Below, piece after piece: positions 8,302-16,851 of a stretch of 44,895 bases of DNA. The translations under genes were made by a program, and so were the position numbers. The notes under the pieces were generated by a model, which saw only the letters and a list, made by a program, of their open reading frames with translations, did no database searches and was not told the DNA's origin. The number at the start of each line of letters is the position of its first letter. The stretch's first letter is position 1. Location: positions 1 through 44,895 of the forward strand of contig CASFRM010000012.1 of the NCBI GenBank assembly GCA_949297185.1, given 5' to 3'. This stretch comes from an uncultured Pseudomonadota bacterium. GTDB lineage: Bacteria > Pseudomonadota > Alphaproteobacteria > RF32 > CAG-239.

Positions 8302-9105
8302 TTATTTTACCACATCTTCGAGGTTTTCAAAAACATCTTTTGCTACCGACATGGCGTCTTTTGACTTCTCGGGTTTTCCGGCATAAGTTAATGAATAAGA
8401 CATCACTTTGAATCCAAACGGATTAGATGTGTAATTTAATTTATCATATTCATCTTTTTCAATATTTTCATACCCTGTAATATCAAGGTAGGCTATTCTC
8501 ATATATGCCCGCCATATAATGATATCTGGATCTTTCATGTTTTTTGTTGTGGTTATCGTTTTAAACTGGGCGGTCCATAAAGAGTCTGTAACTTTTTTTA
8601 TTTCATCAATTTCGATAAGCCTTTTCATACCTAATCTGATAAAGGTCTTCATAGTGTTGTTGTCTATTGAATTGACAAAGTCATAATAGTTTCTGGTCCC
8701 CGAATACCAATAAAATAGAGAAGTTGTATCCCATCGATAAAATAAATCGGCCGAAGATTTTGGTACCGAGTGGCGCATTTCAATGTAGTCAGCAATATAT
8801 TTTTCGGTAAGTAAATCCTTAAAATAAGCAGTTCTGTATGCAGGTTGAGCTTTTTCTATTATATTTTTTTCTTGGTTCAAAACATAAAAAGACGGTGCCG
8901 CATCTTTTTGGGGTAACATCAGATAAATTACGCATGTCAGCATTATATTTAAGCAAAAGCTGCAAACAGCCAGTATAACCAAAATTCTTGATGTCCACAA
9001 ATAGCGTCTCTCGGGAAAAGCTTTTATATGAAATTCTTGAGGGTATTTTCCCAATTTGTCTGGAGATTTTTTATCTTTGTAACGGAACAGGATGGAGAAA
9101 AACAT
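8302..9105 (-). CDS. VirB8-like protein, copy 2 of tandem pair
   Basis: A 267-residue bitopic membrane protein: cytoplasmic N-terminus (KDKKSPDKLG), one membrane helix at about 37-65, and a periplasmic NTF2-like domain. Like VirB8 of type IV secretion systems it has a LLTEKYIADYIEMRHSV helix and a C-terminal NPFGFKVMSYSLTYAG strand matching the VirB8 NPxGFxVTxY motif. VirB8 is the periplasmic assembly scaffold of the T4SS inner-membrane complex. It follows its paralogue by 8 bases. No other virB gene is visible here, so a complete secretion system must be elsewhere or absent. Confidence 0.7.
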   Translation of the reverse strand: MFFSILFRYKDKKSPDKLGKYPQEFHIKAFPERRYLWTSRILVILAVCSFCLNIMLTCVIYLMLPQKDAAPSFYVLNQEKNIIEKAQPAYRTAYFKDLLTEKYIADYIEMRHSVPKSSADLFYRWDTTSLFYWYSGTRNYYDFVNSIDNNTMKTFIRLGMKRLIEIDEIKKVTDSLWTAQFKTITTTKNMKDPDIIIWRAYMRIAYLDITGYENIEKDEYDKLNYTSNPFGFKVMSYSLTYAGKPEKSKDAMSVAKDVFENLEDVVK

Positions 9106-9113
9106 GATTTTTC

Positions 9114-9893
9114 CTAATAAGCATATTGTTCCGAACGCACATCTTTTGCTGTATTCATGTAACTTTCCGGATCATCAGGGGTTCCGACATAAGATGTCGA
9201 GTAGCTGGTAACCAAGAAGCCAAAAGGATTTTGTTCGCGCAAAGATCTGTTTTCGTATGGGATCGGAGCAAGTAAGGCTCTTACATAAGCTCTCCAAACA
9301 TTAATCACCGGAACAGTTTCCCCAGGGTAGTAATCCATGGTTATAAATTGAGCCATCCAAAAACCGCGTGACATAGGTCTGATCCACTCAACTTCTGTCA
9401 GACGCACCAATCCGCGCATTTTAAACTCGTTAATATTTCTATTGATATCATTGGATGCAAAATTTTGATATACTCGTTGAGAAGACATCCAAAACAGTCT
9501 TGAACCTCGTCCCCATCTGGTCATCAGTTCGTCATAATCTGCGGTGATTGTATGCCTAAGCAAAATAAATTCTTCAATAAAAGCTTCTGTTAGCAGGTCG
9601 ATTGCGGCAACCGGTCGTTCGGCTTTTTCCAGTGGAGCTAATTGACTAAAAGTACGCAGGTGTTGAAATAACAGCGGTTCAGCACCTCTTTGCGGTAACA
9701 TAACATATATTGAAGATACCAGCATTATATTTAAGCAAATGCTCAATGCTGCAAAAATAACCAGTAATCTGGAGCTCCACAGATATCTTCGCTCGGGCAT
9801 TGCACCGGTATGGATAGCCTCAGGATACAATCCCAACTTATCCGGACTTTGCTTTTCCTTATATTTAAATACGGTATTTAAGAGCTCAATCAT
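9114..9893 (-). CDS. VirB8-like protein, copy 1 of tandem pair
   Basis: A 259-residue paralogue of the next gene. Both begin with KYKEKQSPDKLG or a close variant, share a PERRYLWSSR motif, one membrane helix (about 40-68) ending in YVMLPQ, and a periplasmic VirB8-like domain (LLTEAFIEEFILLRHTI, then NPFGFLVTSYSTSYVGTP near residue 222). Identity between the two appears highest in the cytoplasmic and membrane parts. Duplicated VirB8 is known in Rickettsiales T4SS (rvhB8-I/II). It is divergent from the TolC-like lipoprotein, 165 bases away, so the two may serve one envelope machine. Confidence 0.7.
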   Translation of the reverse strand: MIELLNTVFKYKEKQSPDKLGLYPEAIHTGAMPERRYLWSSRLLVIFAALSICLNIMLVSSIYVMLPQRGAEPLLFQHLRTFSQLAPLEKAERPVAAIDLLTEAFIEEFILLRHTITADYDELMTRWGRGSRLFWMSSQRVYQNFASNDINRNINEFKMRGLVRLTEVEWIRPMSRGFWMAQFITMDYYPGETVPVINVWRAYVRALLAPIPYENRSLREQNPFGFLVTSYSTSYVGTPDDPESYMNTAKDVRSEQYAY

Positions 9894-10058
9894 TTTTTCA
9901 AACCACTAATATGCATACAATACCAATACACTACATTATAAAGATATCTTTTCTGTTAATTTTATACAACAAAGTTGGATAAAATCAAATAAATACTGTT
10001 AATATGCAAAATATTGGTATAAGTTACGGATAGGAATATTGTTTTTTAAGGTAAGGCA

Positions 10059-11960
10059 ATGAAAAGAATACTATCAATACTCGTTGTAATAAGTTTATTT
10101 GTAAGTGGCTGTTCAAAATTTGATGACAACACCATAACCGAGCAAGGCGTTCCCGCACCGGCAGCTTACAGTGATTGGGATAGGGCGATTCGAGTTGATA
10201 CAGACATGCAAACAATGTATGCAAACTCTCCCCGCAAAATAGAAAAGCCTATAGATATGTATATGGCTTTTGCTCTTGCCTTGAAATACAATTACACACG
10301 CCGCTTGGTTAGTTACCAACAGAGTATGGTCGAGCTTGGTATGTCACCGGAGAACAGACTGCCGGAGATTTTTTCATCTGCAGGTTATGTTAACACTTCC
10401 AATCCCAACGCTATGGATTCGGAGTTAAAATTGGCGTGGAATATTTTGGATATAAGTACTGTCTATTATCAAAGTAGAGATAATTGGTATCAATCAAGCG
10501 TGGCCTATGAGCAAAGCCGCAAGGTTATACATAACTTAATGCAAGAAACCAGAGTACTGTATTGGAAGGCTTTATCGGCTCAAAGAATGCTCCCGGTCAT
10601 AAATGATATGATAGAATATATGACTTTGGATGTCGACGAACTCAATGCTCGCTCCAACGAGTTGGCTAAAGAAGGAAAAAGTTTAAGTGTGGCCGATTTA
10701 GAGAAAAAACGCGAATATATGCAAGCGGTAAAAGAATTGTCGGACTTAAAACGCGATTTGGAAACGGCGGAGGTTAGATTAGCCTCCTTGATGGGTTTCC
10801 ATCCTTCTACCGAGTTTAAGTTGGTTGGTAAAGAATATGGAAATTTTGACTTGCCGGAGATAAAAAGCTCTTTAAGCGAAATGGAGTGGGTAGCTTTAAC
10901 CAATCGTCCGGAATTGCGAGCCAGAGATTTGGTTACCAATTTTGATGAAGTAATTGCTTCGTTTCAGGTTATAAAAGATCCGGGAGCAACGGCATATAAA
11001 AAGGATTCTAATTATTATAATAGAGCATGGTCAAAGAAGGCTCGCGAAGTTGGTTTGGAAGTTTTCGAAAATGTTCAAAATCCGCAGTATTTTGCTGCCG
11101 AGGCTTTGCGTCGTCAGCGTATGACCACTCTTGTGTTGACACAGGTTTATGTTGCTTGGGCCAGATACATGTCGGCTCTCGAGGACTATCAGATATCGCA
11201 AGAATTGGCTAAGGCTTCGGAGGATATAGCTGAAGATACCACCATAACCGACGGTTCCAGAGCTACTAAGTCGCAGCTGGAGGCTGCCAGAGCTATTGAA
11301 GACGAGGGAAAAGCCCTGTTGGCTTATGTAAATTTGCAAGATGCCTTGGGAAATTTATATGCAGCTTTGGGAATGGATGCGATTCCTTATTATATGTTAA
11401 ACGAAAAACCGTCAAAAATAGCGGTTTACCTGCGCGGTGTTTTAGAAAAGTGGCGCAAAGGCGAATTTTTGCCCGACAATCGTCCGTATATGTTGGAAGT
11501 TCCGACCAAACGTCCTCCGGTAGATTTGTCATCATCAAAATTGATGCCTGATTTAACTTTGGAAAGTGGCCAGAAATTCGAGGTCAAAATTCCTGATGAA
11601 ATAATAGCCAAAATGAATTTTGTCGGCGACGTTACCATTAAAGCCGGATTGGTAGATGATACTCCCTTACCGGATTGGGTAATGTTCGACGAAGAAAAGA
11701 GAGCTTTTGTTGGTATGGCGATGCCGGGTAATGTCGGTAGCTACACCATGAAGGCTTATCTAAGTGACGAAAGTGGTCAGGTAGCCTATGTTACCTTTAA
11801 GATAAAGATTACCGATGTTTATGTACCGTCGGTAAAGTTGAGAGGATTGACCGAAGGGCGCACCGCCACAGTCTTAAAAAAATGTCTAGGTCGCCAGTGC
11901 ACCGACGAATATATTGTTGAAGATATGATTGGCGAAGATGTTGTAAAAACTGCCAACTAA
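10059..11960 (+). CDS. TolC-like outer-membrane lipoprotein with C-terminal Ig/cadherin-like domain
   Basis: This 633-residue protein has a lipoprotein signal (MKRILSILVVISLFVSGC, lipid-bearing Cys18). Residues about 60-455 are long amphipathic helices in two homologous halves, as in outer-membrane efflux proteins (TolC/OprM): QSMVELGMSPENRLPEI, then QETRVLYWKALSAQR in the first half and TLVLTQVYVAWARYMSALE in the second. Residues about 505-585 form a beta-sandwich resembling Ig/dystroglycan-cadherin-like domains (LPDWVMFDEEKRAFVGMAMP, then GSYTMKAYLSDESG). A Cys-containing tail follows. TolC-type channels export drugs or proteins with an inner-membrane pump; no such pump is adjacent. The extra C-terminal domain would lie at the periplasmic or surface side. 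Confidence 0.75.
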   Translation: MKRILSILVVISLFVSGCSKFDDNTITEQGVPAPAAYSDWDRAIRVDTDMQTMYANSPRKIEKPIDMYMAFALALKYNYTRRLVSYQQSMVELGMSPENRLPEIFSSAGYVNTSNPNAMDSELKLAWNILDISTVYYQSRDNWYQSSVAYEQSRKVIHNLMQETRVLYWKALSAQRMLPVINDMIEYMTLDVDELNARSNELAKEGKSLSVADLEKKREYMQAVKELSDLKRDLETAEVRLASLMGFHPSTEFKLVGKEYGNFDLPEIKSSLSEMEWVALTNRPELRARDLVTNFDEVIASFQVIKDPGATAYKKDSNYYNRAWSKKAREVGLEVFENVQNPQYFAAEALRRQRMTTLVLTQVYVAWARYMSALEDYQISQELAKASEDIAEDTTITDGSRATKSQLEAARAIEDEGKALLAYVNLQDALGNLYAALGMDAIPYYMLNEKPSKIAVYLRGVLEKWRKGEFLPDNRPYMLEVPTKRPPVDLSSSKLMPDLTLESGQKFEVKIPDEIIAKMNFVGDVTIKAGLVDDTPLPDWVMFDEEKRAFVGMAMPGNVGSYTMKAYLSDESGQVAYVTFKIKITDVYVPSVKLRGLTEGRTATVLKKCLGRQCTDEYIVEDMIGEDVVKTAN

Positions 11961-11977
11961 AATTTTATTTTCATCAG

Positions 11978-12011
11978 AAAAAAAGCCCCATGAGATATGG
12001 GGCTTTTTTTT
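11978..12011 (+). terminator. Strong intrinsic terminator
   Basis: Nine-bp stem AAGCCCCAT/ATGGGGCTT with a 5-base loop, followed by a long T run, 18 bases after the TolC-like stop codon. An A run precedes it, so it can also act on the opposite strand. Confidence 0.93.
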
Positions 12012-12013
12012 GA

Positions 12014-12048
12014 GAATCCGAGTCGAATCCACTATTGATAAAAGACTC
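12014..12048. other. Cluster of four GANTC sites
   Basis: GANTC occurs at 12014-12018, 12020-12024, 12025-12029 and 12044-12048, all within 35 bases; two more lie at 12188-12192 and 12378-12382 before nrdD. CCGAGTC (12018-12024) and GACTCGG (12044-12050) also form an inverted repeat. GANTC is the target of the cell-cycle methylase CcrM in Alphaproteobacteria, and CtrA is encoded 4 kb away. Confidence 0.6.
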
Positions 12049-12050
12049 GG

Positions 12051-12305
12051 CAAATTGCGCAAAAATAGGTTAATTTCTTGCTTAAATAACCTAAAATTTT
12101 AGACAGATTTCCAAATAAAAAAGTTATTAAGAATTTTATCTACAAGCATAAAAAAATTTTATGACAGTTTTTTAAATAGATAGTGCGGAATCACCTTTTT
12201 GTTAACCAAAAAGGTGTTGAGAAGAGAAGGGTAAAATATAGAATGAAAACAGTCTTAAGGATAAGAAAAATTATTGTTTATGTTTACCATGTAAAAAAAT
12301 TGTGT
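12051..12305. other. AT-rich intergenic leader region upstream of nrdD
   Basis: This stretch has no credible gene. It contains a 25-base inverted repeat at 12192-12216 (arms CACCTTTTTG/CAAAAAGGTG, loop TTAAC) without a following T run, and one near-match to a DnaA box (TTATCTACA, 12136-12144). The rest is A/T-rich with nothing else I can identify. Confidence 0.5.
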
Positions 12306-12310
12306 ATACT
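12283..12310 (+). promoter_or_regulatory. Predicted sigma70 promoter of nrdD operon
   Basis: TTTACC (12283-12288), a 16-base spacer and TATACT (12305-12310). The -10 hexamer overlaps the first NrdR box, which would allow direct repression. This places the start point near 12317, about 100 bases before the nrdD start. Confidence 0.55.
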
Positions 12311-12353
12311 ATATGTAGTGTTATTTACTTTTTGTTAAGACTATATATTGTAT
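12306..12353 (+). promoter_or_regulatory. Pair of NrdR boxes
   Basis: Box 1, ATACTATATGTAGTGT (12306-12321), and box 2, AGACTATATATTGTAT (12338-12353), both fit the NrdR consensus acaCwAtATaTwGtgt closely. Their starts are 32 bases apart, about three helical turns, the usual arrangement for NrdR control of ribonucleotide reductase genes. A 7-bp inverted repeat (CAATGTC/GACATTG, 12357-12376) follows in the leader. Confidence 0.85.
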
Positions 12354-12414
12354 GGTCAATGTCAATGACGACATTGCGAGTCTAACCCACTAACTAAAGG
12401 AAGAAGAATAAGAT

Positions 12415-14472
12415 ATGTCAGAAGCAGAGTACAAAATGCCTTCAGCCGCCGGCGAGAATATCGGCATTGAAAATGTAACCAAAAGAGATGGTACATTGGC
12501 TCCGTTTGATAGCAACAAGATTTATAATGCTATCTTAAAGGCCGGAACTACTACCAAAGAATTCGGCGATGAAGAAAGTTGGCTTTTAACGGCGCAGGTT
12601 CTGAAAGTTTTGAAACACAAATTTTCTGAATCTTTACCCACGATTGAACAAATACAAGATGTTGTAGAACAAGTTTTAATTTCGGCCAACTATTTTGCTA
12701 CTGCCAAGGCCTATATATTGTACCGTGATCAACGCAGCCGCGCTCGCCAAGATAAAAAGGTAATGGTTGATGTTGAAAGCTCAATTAACGAATACCTCGA
12801 AAAATTGGATTGGCGTATTAATGAAAATGCTAACCAAGGCTATTCTAACGGCGGTTTGATTTTGAATGTTTCCGGAAAAGTTACTGCCAACTACTGGCTG
12901 AGCCACATCTATCCTGCCAATGTTGGTGAGGCTCATCGCAATGGTGATATTCACATTCACGATTTGAGCATGTTGGCCGCTTACTGTGCCGGTTGGTCAT
13001 TGAAAAACTTGTTGCACGAAGGCTTTAACGGTGTCCCCGGTAAAGCAGAGGCCGGTCCGGCAAAGCATTTATCTGCCGCTGTTGGCCAGATGGTTAACTT
13101 TATGGGAACTTTACAAAATGAATGGGCCGGAGCTCAAGCATTTTCATCAGTAGATACTTACCTCGCTCCCTATATTCGCAAAGATAAATTGACCTACAAA
13201 CAAGTATATCAAAATATGCAAGAATTGGTATACAACTTGAATGTTCCTTCTCGTTGGGGGTCGCAAACACCATTCACTAACTTCACATTCGACTGGGTAT
13301 GCCCGGAAGATTTGCGCAACACCCACCCGATAATCGCCGGCGAAGAACAAGACTTCACCTACGGCGAATTGCAAGAAGAAATGCACATGATAAACAAGGC
13401 CTACATGGAAGTCATGATGAAAGGCGATATCAAGGGCCGTCCGTTTACCTTCCCGATTCCGACCTACAATATGACACCGGATTTTCCGTGGGAAGATGAA
13501 AATACCGAATTGTTGTTTGAAATGACAGCCAAATATGGTTTGCCTTATTTCCAGAACTTCATTAACTCGGTATTAAAGCCCGGACAAATTCGTTCTATGT
13601 GCTGCCGCTTGCAACTTGACTTGCGTGAACTTTTGGCTCGCGGCAACGGCTTGTTTGGCTCGGCCGAGCAGACCGGTTCTGTAGGTGTTGTTACCTTTAA
13701 CTGCGCTCGTTTGGGCTATGTATACAAAGGCAACGAAACCGGCTTATATGCTCGTTTGGATGAGTTGCTCGAGATTGCCAAAACCTCGCTTGAGATTAAG
13801 CGCAAATTCATTCAAAGATTAATCGACGGCGGCTTGTTCCCCTACACCAAACGTTATTTGGGAACATTGCGCAACCACTTCTCCACCATTGGTGTTAACG
13901 GTATCAATGAAATGATCAGAAACTTCACCAATGACGAACACAGCATAGCTGATGAGTGGGGACAAAATTTTGCGGTTAAATTCTTGGATTACATTCGCGA
14001 TAAATTGGTAAAAATCCAAGAAGAAACCGGACATATGTACAATTTGGAAGCAACTCCGGCCGAGGGTGCTACCACCAGATTTGCCCGTGAGGATAAGAAA
14101 AGATATGCAGATATTATCCAAGCCGGCACCAAAGAAAATCCGTTCTACACCAACTCTTCGCAATTGCCGGTTGGTTACACGGATGATCCGTTCGAAGCTC
14201 TGGATTTGCAATCTACTTTGCAAACCAAATATACAGGCGGTACGGTTTTACACCTGTATATGGGACAGAGAATATCATCGGCCAAAGTTTGTCGTGATAT
14301 CGTAAAAAGAGTTCTGACAAACTACCGCTTACCGTACCTTACCATTACTCCTACTTTTTCCATTTGCCCCAAGCATGGATATATTTCAGGAGAACATAAG
14401 TACTGCCCGATTTGTGATGAAGAAAAGAAGGCAGCCAAGAGAGCCGCAATGTCAAGAAAAGATGTTGCTTAA
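12415..14472 (+). CDS. nrdD: Class III ribonucleoside-triphosphate reductase, catalytic part
   Basis: A 685-residue oxygen-sensitive reductase that makes dNTPs in anaerobic growth. The N-terminus is an ATP-cone (VTKRDGTLAPFDSNKIYNAI, 20-39). The ten-stranded barrel carries SMCCRLQLDLREL and GSVGVVTFNCARLGY. The zinc site near the end is FSICPKHGYISGEHKYCPIC. The protein stops about 15 residues later, in a Lys/Arg/Ala tail, without the RVxGY glycyl-radical motif usual at the NrdD C-terminus; that motif is in the next gene. An AGGAAGAAG site lies upstream of the start. The operon has an NrdR-boxed promoter. Confidence 0.93.
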   Translation: MSEAEYKMPSAAGENIGIENVTKRDGTLAPFDSNKIYNAILKAGTTTKEFGDEESWLLTAQVLKVLKHKFSESLPTIEQIQDVVEQVLISANYFATAKAYILYRDQRSRARQDKKVMVDVESSINEYLEKLDWRINENANQGYSNGGLILNVSGKVTANYWLSHIYPANVGEAHRNGDIHIHDLSMLAAYCAGWSLKNLLHEGFNGVPGKAEAGPAKHLSAAVGQMVNFMGTLQNEWAGAQAFSSVDTYLAPYIRKDKLTYKQVYQNMQELVYNLNVPSRWGSQTPFTNFTFDWVCPEDLRNTHPIIAGEEQDFTYGELQEEMHMINKAYMEVMMKGDIKGRPFTFPIPTYNMTPDFPWEDENTELLFEMTAKYGLPYFQNFINSVLKPGQIRSMCCRLQLDLRELLARGNGLFGSAEQTGSVGVVTFNCARLGYVYKGNETGLYARLDELLEIAKTSLEIKRKFIQRLIDGGLFPYTKRYLGTLRNHFSTIGVNGINEMIRNFTNDEHSIADEWGQNFAVKFLDYIRDKLVKIQEETGHMYNLEATPAEGATTRFAREDKKRYADIIQAGTKENPFYTNSSQLPVGYTDDPFEALDLQSTLQTKYTGGTVLHLYMGQRISSAKVCRDIVKRVLTNYRLPYLTITPTFSICPKHGYISGEHKYCPICDEEKKAAKRAAMSRKDVA

Positions 14473-14506
14473 GAGATTAACTTAAACTAGAAAAATGGAG
14501 AAAATT

Positions 14507-14725
14507 ATGACAACTGTTAATTTTGAAGATGTAAAACTGTCGGATGAAGAAAGACAACCTTGCGAAGTATGGACCAGAGTAATGGGTTATTTGCGTCCGT
14601 ATTCAGAATTCAATGTTGGTAAAAAATCCGAGTTTCGCTCTCGCGTATGTTTTTCCGAAGCCAAGGCTTTAGAGGGCTGTGCTTGCCATTGTGAATGTGA
14701 TGCATACGATGTTGCAGCCGAGTAA
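14507..14725 (+). CDS. Separate glycyl-radical domain of class III RNR
   Basis: A 72-residue protein 34 bases after nrdD. GGAG six bases before the ATG at 14507 favours this start over the ATG at 14495. It contains CEVWTRVMGYLRPYSEFN (residues about 19-36); RVMGY is the glycyl-radical signature, with the Gly that is converted to a radical by NrdG. A KKSEFRSRV stretch and a Cys-rich end (CACHCEC) follow. The main nrdD protein lacks this motif, so the two must assemble to give an active enzyme. Similar stand-alone short proteins occur, to my knowledge, in other Proteobacteria but are often left unnamed. Confidence 0.85.
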   Translation: MTTVNFEDVKLSDEERQPCEVWTRVMGYLRPYSEFNVGKKSEFRSRVCFSEAKALEGCACHCECDAYDVAAE

Positions 14726-14742
14726 TCGGAATTAGAAAAAAC

Positions 14743-15441
14743 ATGTCCAATATAGTTGTCGGCGGCGTTGAGAAATTCAGCGCCGTTGATTTTCCTGGGA
14801 AGCTAACCGCTGTTGTCTTTATGCAGGGTTGCCCGTGGAAATGCCCCTTTTGTCACAATGCTTCAATTAGGGACATTAAGAATTCAACAGATTTTTCGTG
14901 GGAGAAATTTTTTGAATTTTTAAAAACCAGAGTGGGTAAATTAGATGCCGTAACTTTTTCCGGAGGTGAGCCCTTAGTTCAAGATTGTTTAGCCGATACC
15001 ATAAAAGAGGTAAAAGCTTTAGGCTACAAAATCGGGCTTCATACCGGAGGTTATCGCCCCGAACACCTAGCTAAAGTGCTGCCTCTTATCGACTGGGTCG
15101 GTTTTGATATCAAGGCTCCGTTTATTGCCGAGAGATATAAAGAAATAACCGGAGTTGATCATTTATCAAGAGCGATGCAGAGTTTGGATATGCTGTTGCA
15201 AAGCGGAATAGATTTTGAGTGCCGCACGACTTGTGACCCCAGATTTTTGAGTGTTGATGACTTAAAAAATATGGCTCGCTCGCTAAAGGAGAAGGGCGTT
15301 AAAAAATACTTTTTGCAAAAATATCGTCCGATAGACAGCGATAAGACCACTACTGACGCCGACTGTGAAAATTTGCTCAAAGATAAAGAATTGTTGGAAT
15401 ATTTACAAAATAATTTTACAGACTTTGAGGTTAGGAGATAA
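14743..15441 (+). CDS. nrdG: Anaerobic RNR-activating radical-SAM protein
   Basis: A 232-residue radical-SAM enzyme that uses a 4Fe-4S cluster and SAM to install the glycyl radical on the class III reductase. The cluster motif is CPWKCPFC (Cys30, Cys34, Cys37), preceded by FPGKLTAVVFMQG and followed by the SGGEPL SAM-binding segment at about 72-77. Length and motifs fit the longer NrdG type rather than the about 150-residue E. coli form. It lies 17 bases after the glycyl-radical gene and 3 bases before the methyltransferase-like gene, in one operon. Confidence 0.92.
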   Translation: MSNIVVGGVEKFSAVDFPGKLTAVVFMQGCPWKCPFCHNASIRDIKNSTDFSWEKFFEFLKTRVGKLDAVTFSGGEPLVQDCLADTIKEVKALGYKIGLHTGGYRPEHLAKVLPLIDWVGFDIKAPFIAERYKEITGVDHLSRAMQSLDMLLQSGIDFECRTTCDPRFLSVDDLKNMARSLKEKGVKKYFLQKYRPIDSDKTTTDADCENLLKDKELLEYLQNNFTDFEVRR

Positions 15442-15444
15442 TAG

Positions 15445-15924
15445 GTGCTGCAAGCAATTTTGATTTTGCCTTTCAATGTGCTGATAACCGTGCCGTTTAT
15501 TATTTTATGGCTTTGCGGTTATAGACTTATAGAACCGGCATTGTCATTATCTTTCGTCGGAATGATATTGAGTTTTGCTTTTGGTTTTTTCTTAATTGTT
15601 TGGACGATGATGTTGTTTGCAAGTGCCGGTGGCGGTTCGCCGGCTCCATGGAATCCGATTAAAAAGCTTATAATCACCGGTCCGTATGCCTATGTAAGGA
15701 ATCCGATGTTAAGCGGGGTTTTCATGGTTTTGCTGGGAGAGTCTTTATTATTTCGGAGTTGGGCTTTGTTTTATTATTTGCTGGTATTCATAGTCATCAA
15801 CGCCTTTTACTTTCCCCTTTCTGAAGAAAAAGGGTTGATAAAGAGGTTTGGTGATGAGTACATTAACTACCGTAACAATGTTCCACGTTTTATTCCGAGA
15901 TTGCGACCGTGGAATAAAGATTAA
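15445..15924 (+). CDS. ICMT/PEMT-like membrane methyltransferase
   Basis: A 159-residue protein starting at GTG with AGGAG 7 bases upstream, last gene of the nrd operon. Membrane helices lie at about 2-22, 33-53 and 90-118. The C-terminal half has the isoprenylcysteine carboxyl methyltransferase/phospholipid methyltransferase pattern: GPYAYVRNPMLSGV (about 74-87) and EEKGLIKRFGDEYINYRNNVPRFIPR near the end, which form the SAM site. The substrate is unknown in bacteria. Link to the nrd genes is positional only. Confidence 0.8.
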   Translation: MLQAILILPFNVLITVPFIILWLCGYRLIEPALSLSFVGMILSFAFGFFLIVWTMMLFASAGGGSPAPWNPIKKLIITGPYAYVRNPMLSGVFMVLLGESLLFRSWALFYYLLVFIVINAFYFPLSEEKGLIKRFGDEYINYRNNVPRFIPRLRPWNKD

Positions 15925-15927
15925 AGA

Positions 15928-15953
15928 AAAGCCCTGCTTTTAAGCAGGGCTTT
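15928..15953. terminator. Bidirectional intrinsic terminator
   Basis: AAAGCCCTGC/GCAGGGCTTT, 10-bp stem with a 6-base loop, between the convergent methyltransferase-like gene and ctrA. A and T runs on either side suit both directions. Confidence 0.92.
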
Positions 15954-15957
15954 AATA

Positions 15958-16647
15958 TTATTTTTTTGCTTCGTTAGGATCACGCAAGACATATCCTCTG
16001 CCCCAAACGGTTTCAATATAATTTTTACCGCCGGCAGCCTTTTCCAATTTTTTACGTAATTTGCAAATAAAGACATCAATGATTTTCAATTCCGGTTCAT
16101 CAATTCCGCCATAGAGGTGGTTTAAGAACTGATCTTTATTAAGGGTTGAGCCTTTACGCAAAGAGAGCAACTCCATAATACCGTATTCTTTGCCGGTCAA
16201 ATGCAAGGGCTTGCCGCAAACCGTAACTGTCTGAGTGTCAAGATTTACCACTACATCGCCGGTGATAATGATAGATTCCGAATGTCCTTTGGAGCGGCGT
16301 ACTACGGCATGAATTCTGGCCAAGAGCTCGTCTTTATCAAAAGGTTTGGTCAAGTAATCATCGGCACCGTAACCAAGTCCTTTAACCTTTTTATCAGGCT
16401 CGCTCAAGCCCGACAAGATAAGCACCGGAGTATTAACTTTTGCAGCACGAAGGTTGCGCAACACTTCATATCCGTTCATATCCGGCAGCATCAAATCAAG
16501 GATTATAATATCATAATCATAAAGTTTTCCGATTTCCAATCCGTCCTCGCCCAAGTCGGTGGTATCAACAACCATACCCTCTTTTTTGAGCATGGTTTCA
16601 ACACTTTGCGAGATGGCAAAATCGTCTTCTACCAAAAGCACACGCAT
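15958..16647 (-). CDS. ctrA: Cell-cycle response regulator CtrA
   Basis: A 229-residue OmpR-type response regulator closely matching Caulobacter CtrA in length and sequence. The receiver domain (1-120) has Asp8-Asp9, phospho-acceptor Asp51 ([11 protein letters not shown]), and Lys104 of LTKPFDKDE. The winged-helix DNA-binding domain keeps the CtrA-typical [17 protein letters not shown] and [20 protein letters not shown], and the [12 protein letters not shown] end. CtrA governs cell division, flagellar and replication genes in Alphaproteobacteria. It is divergent from fliI with a 204-base promoter region. I see no TTAA-N7-TTAA box there, only TTAA-N6-TTAA (16728-16741). Confidence 0.97.
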   Translation of the reverse strand: MRVLLVEDDFAISQSVETMLKKEGMVVDTTDLGEDGLEIGKLYDYDIIILDLMLPDMNGYEVLRNLRAAKVNTPVLILSGLSEPDKKVKGLGYGADDYLTKPFDKDELLARIHAVVRRSKGHSESIIITGDVVVNLDTQTVTVCGKPLHLTGKEYGIMELLSLRKGSTLNKDQFLNHLYGGIDEPELKIIDVFICKLRKKLEKAAGGKNYIETVWGRGYVLRDPNEAKK

Positions 16648-16851
16648 GAAATTAATCCTTTCTAAAAAAACAAATTATCCCTCGATAAAAATACTATACA
16701 TTCATAAATTTTATTTGTTTAGGTTTGTTAATAATTATTAACAATTTTTTCTAAAATAAATTTGTTTTATGTTAATAACCTTCATAAGTATGGCAAAAAA
16801 TCAAATAATATATTATAAGAAATATGTTGCAAATAATAAGGAATATAGGCT

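Noticed and set aside
12051-12180. Possible replication origin (AT-rich, GANTC sites, one DnaA-box-like TTATCTACA)
   Set aside because: Only one near-match DnaA box, and no origin-associated genes nearby.
16728-16741. TTAA-N6-TTAA in the ctrA/fliI intergenic region as a CtrA box
   Set aside because: The CtrA consensus spacing is seven bases; this one has six, and the region is generally AT-rich.
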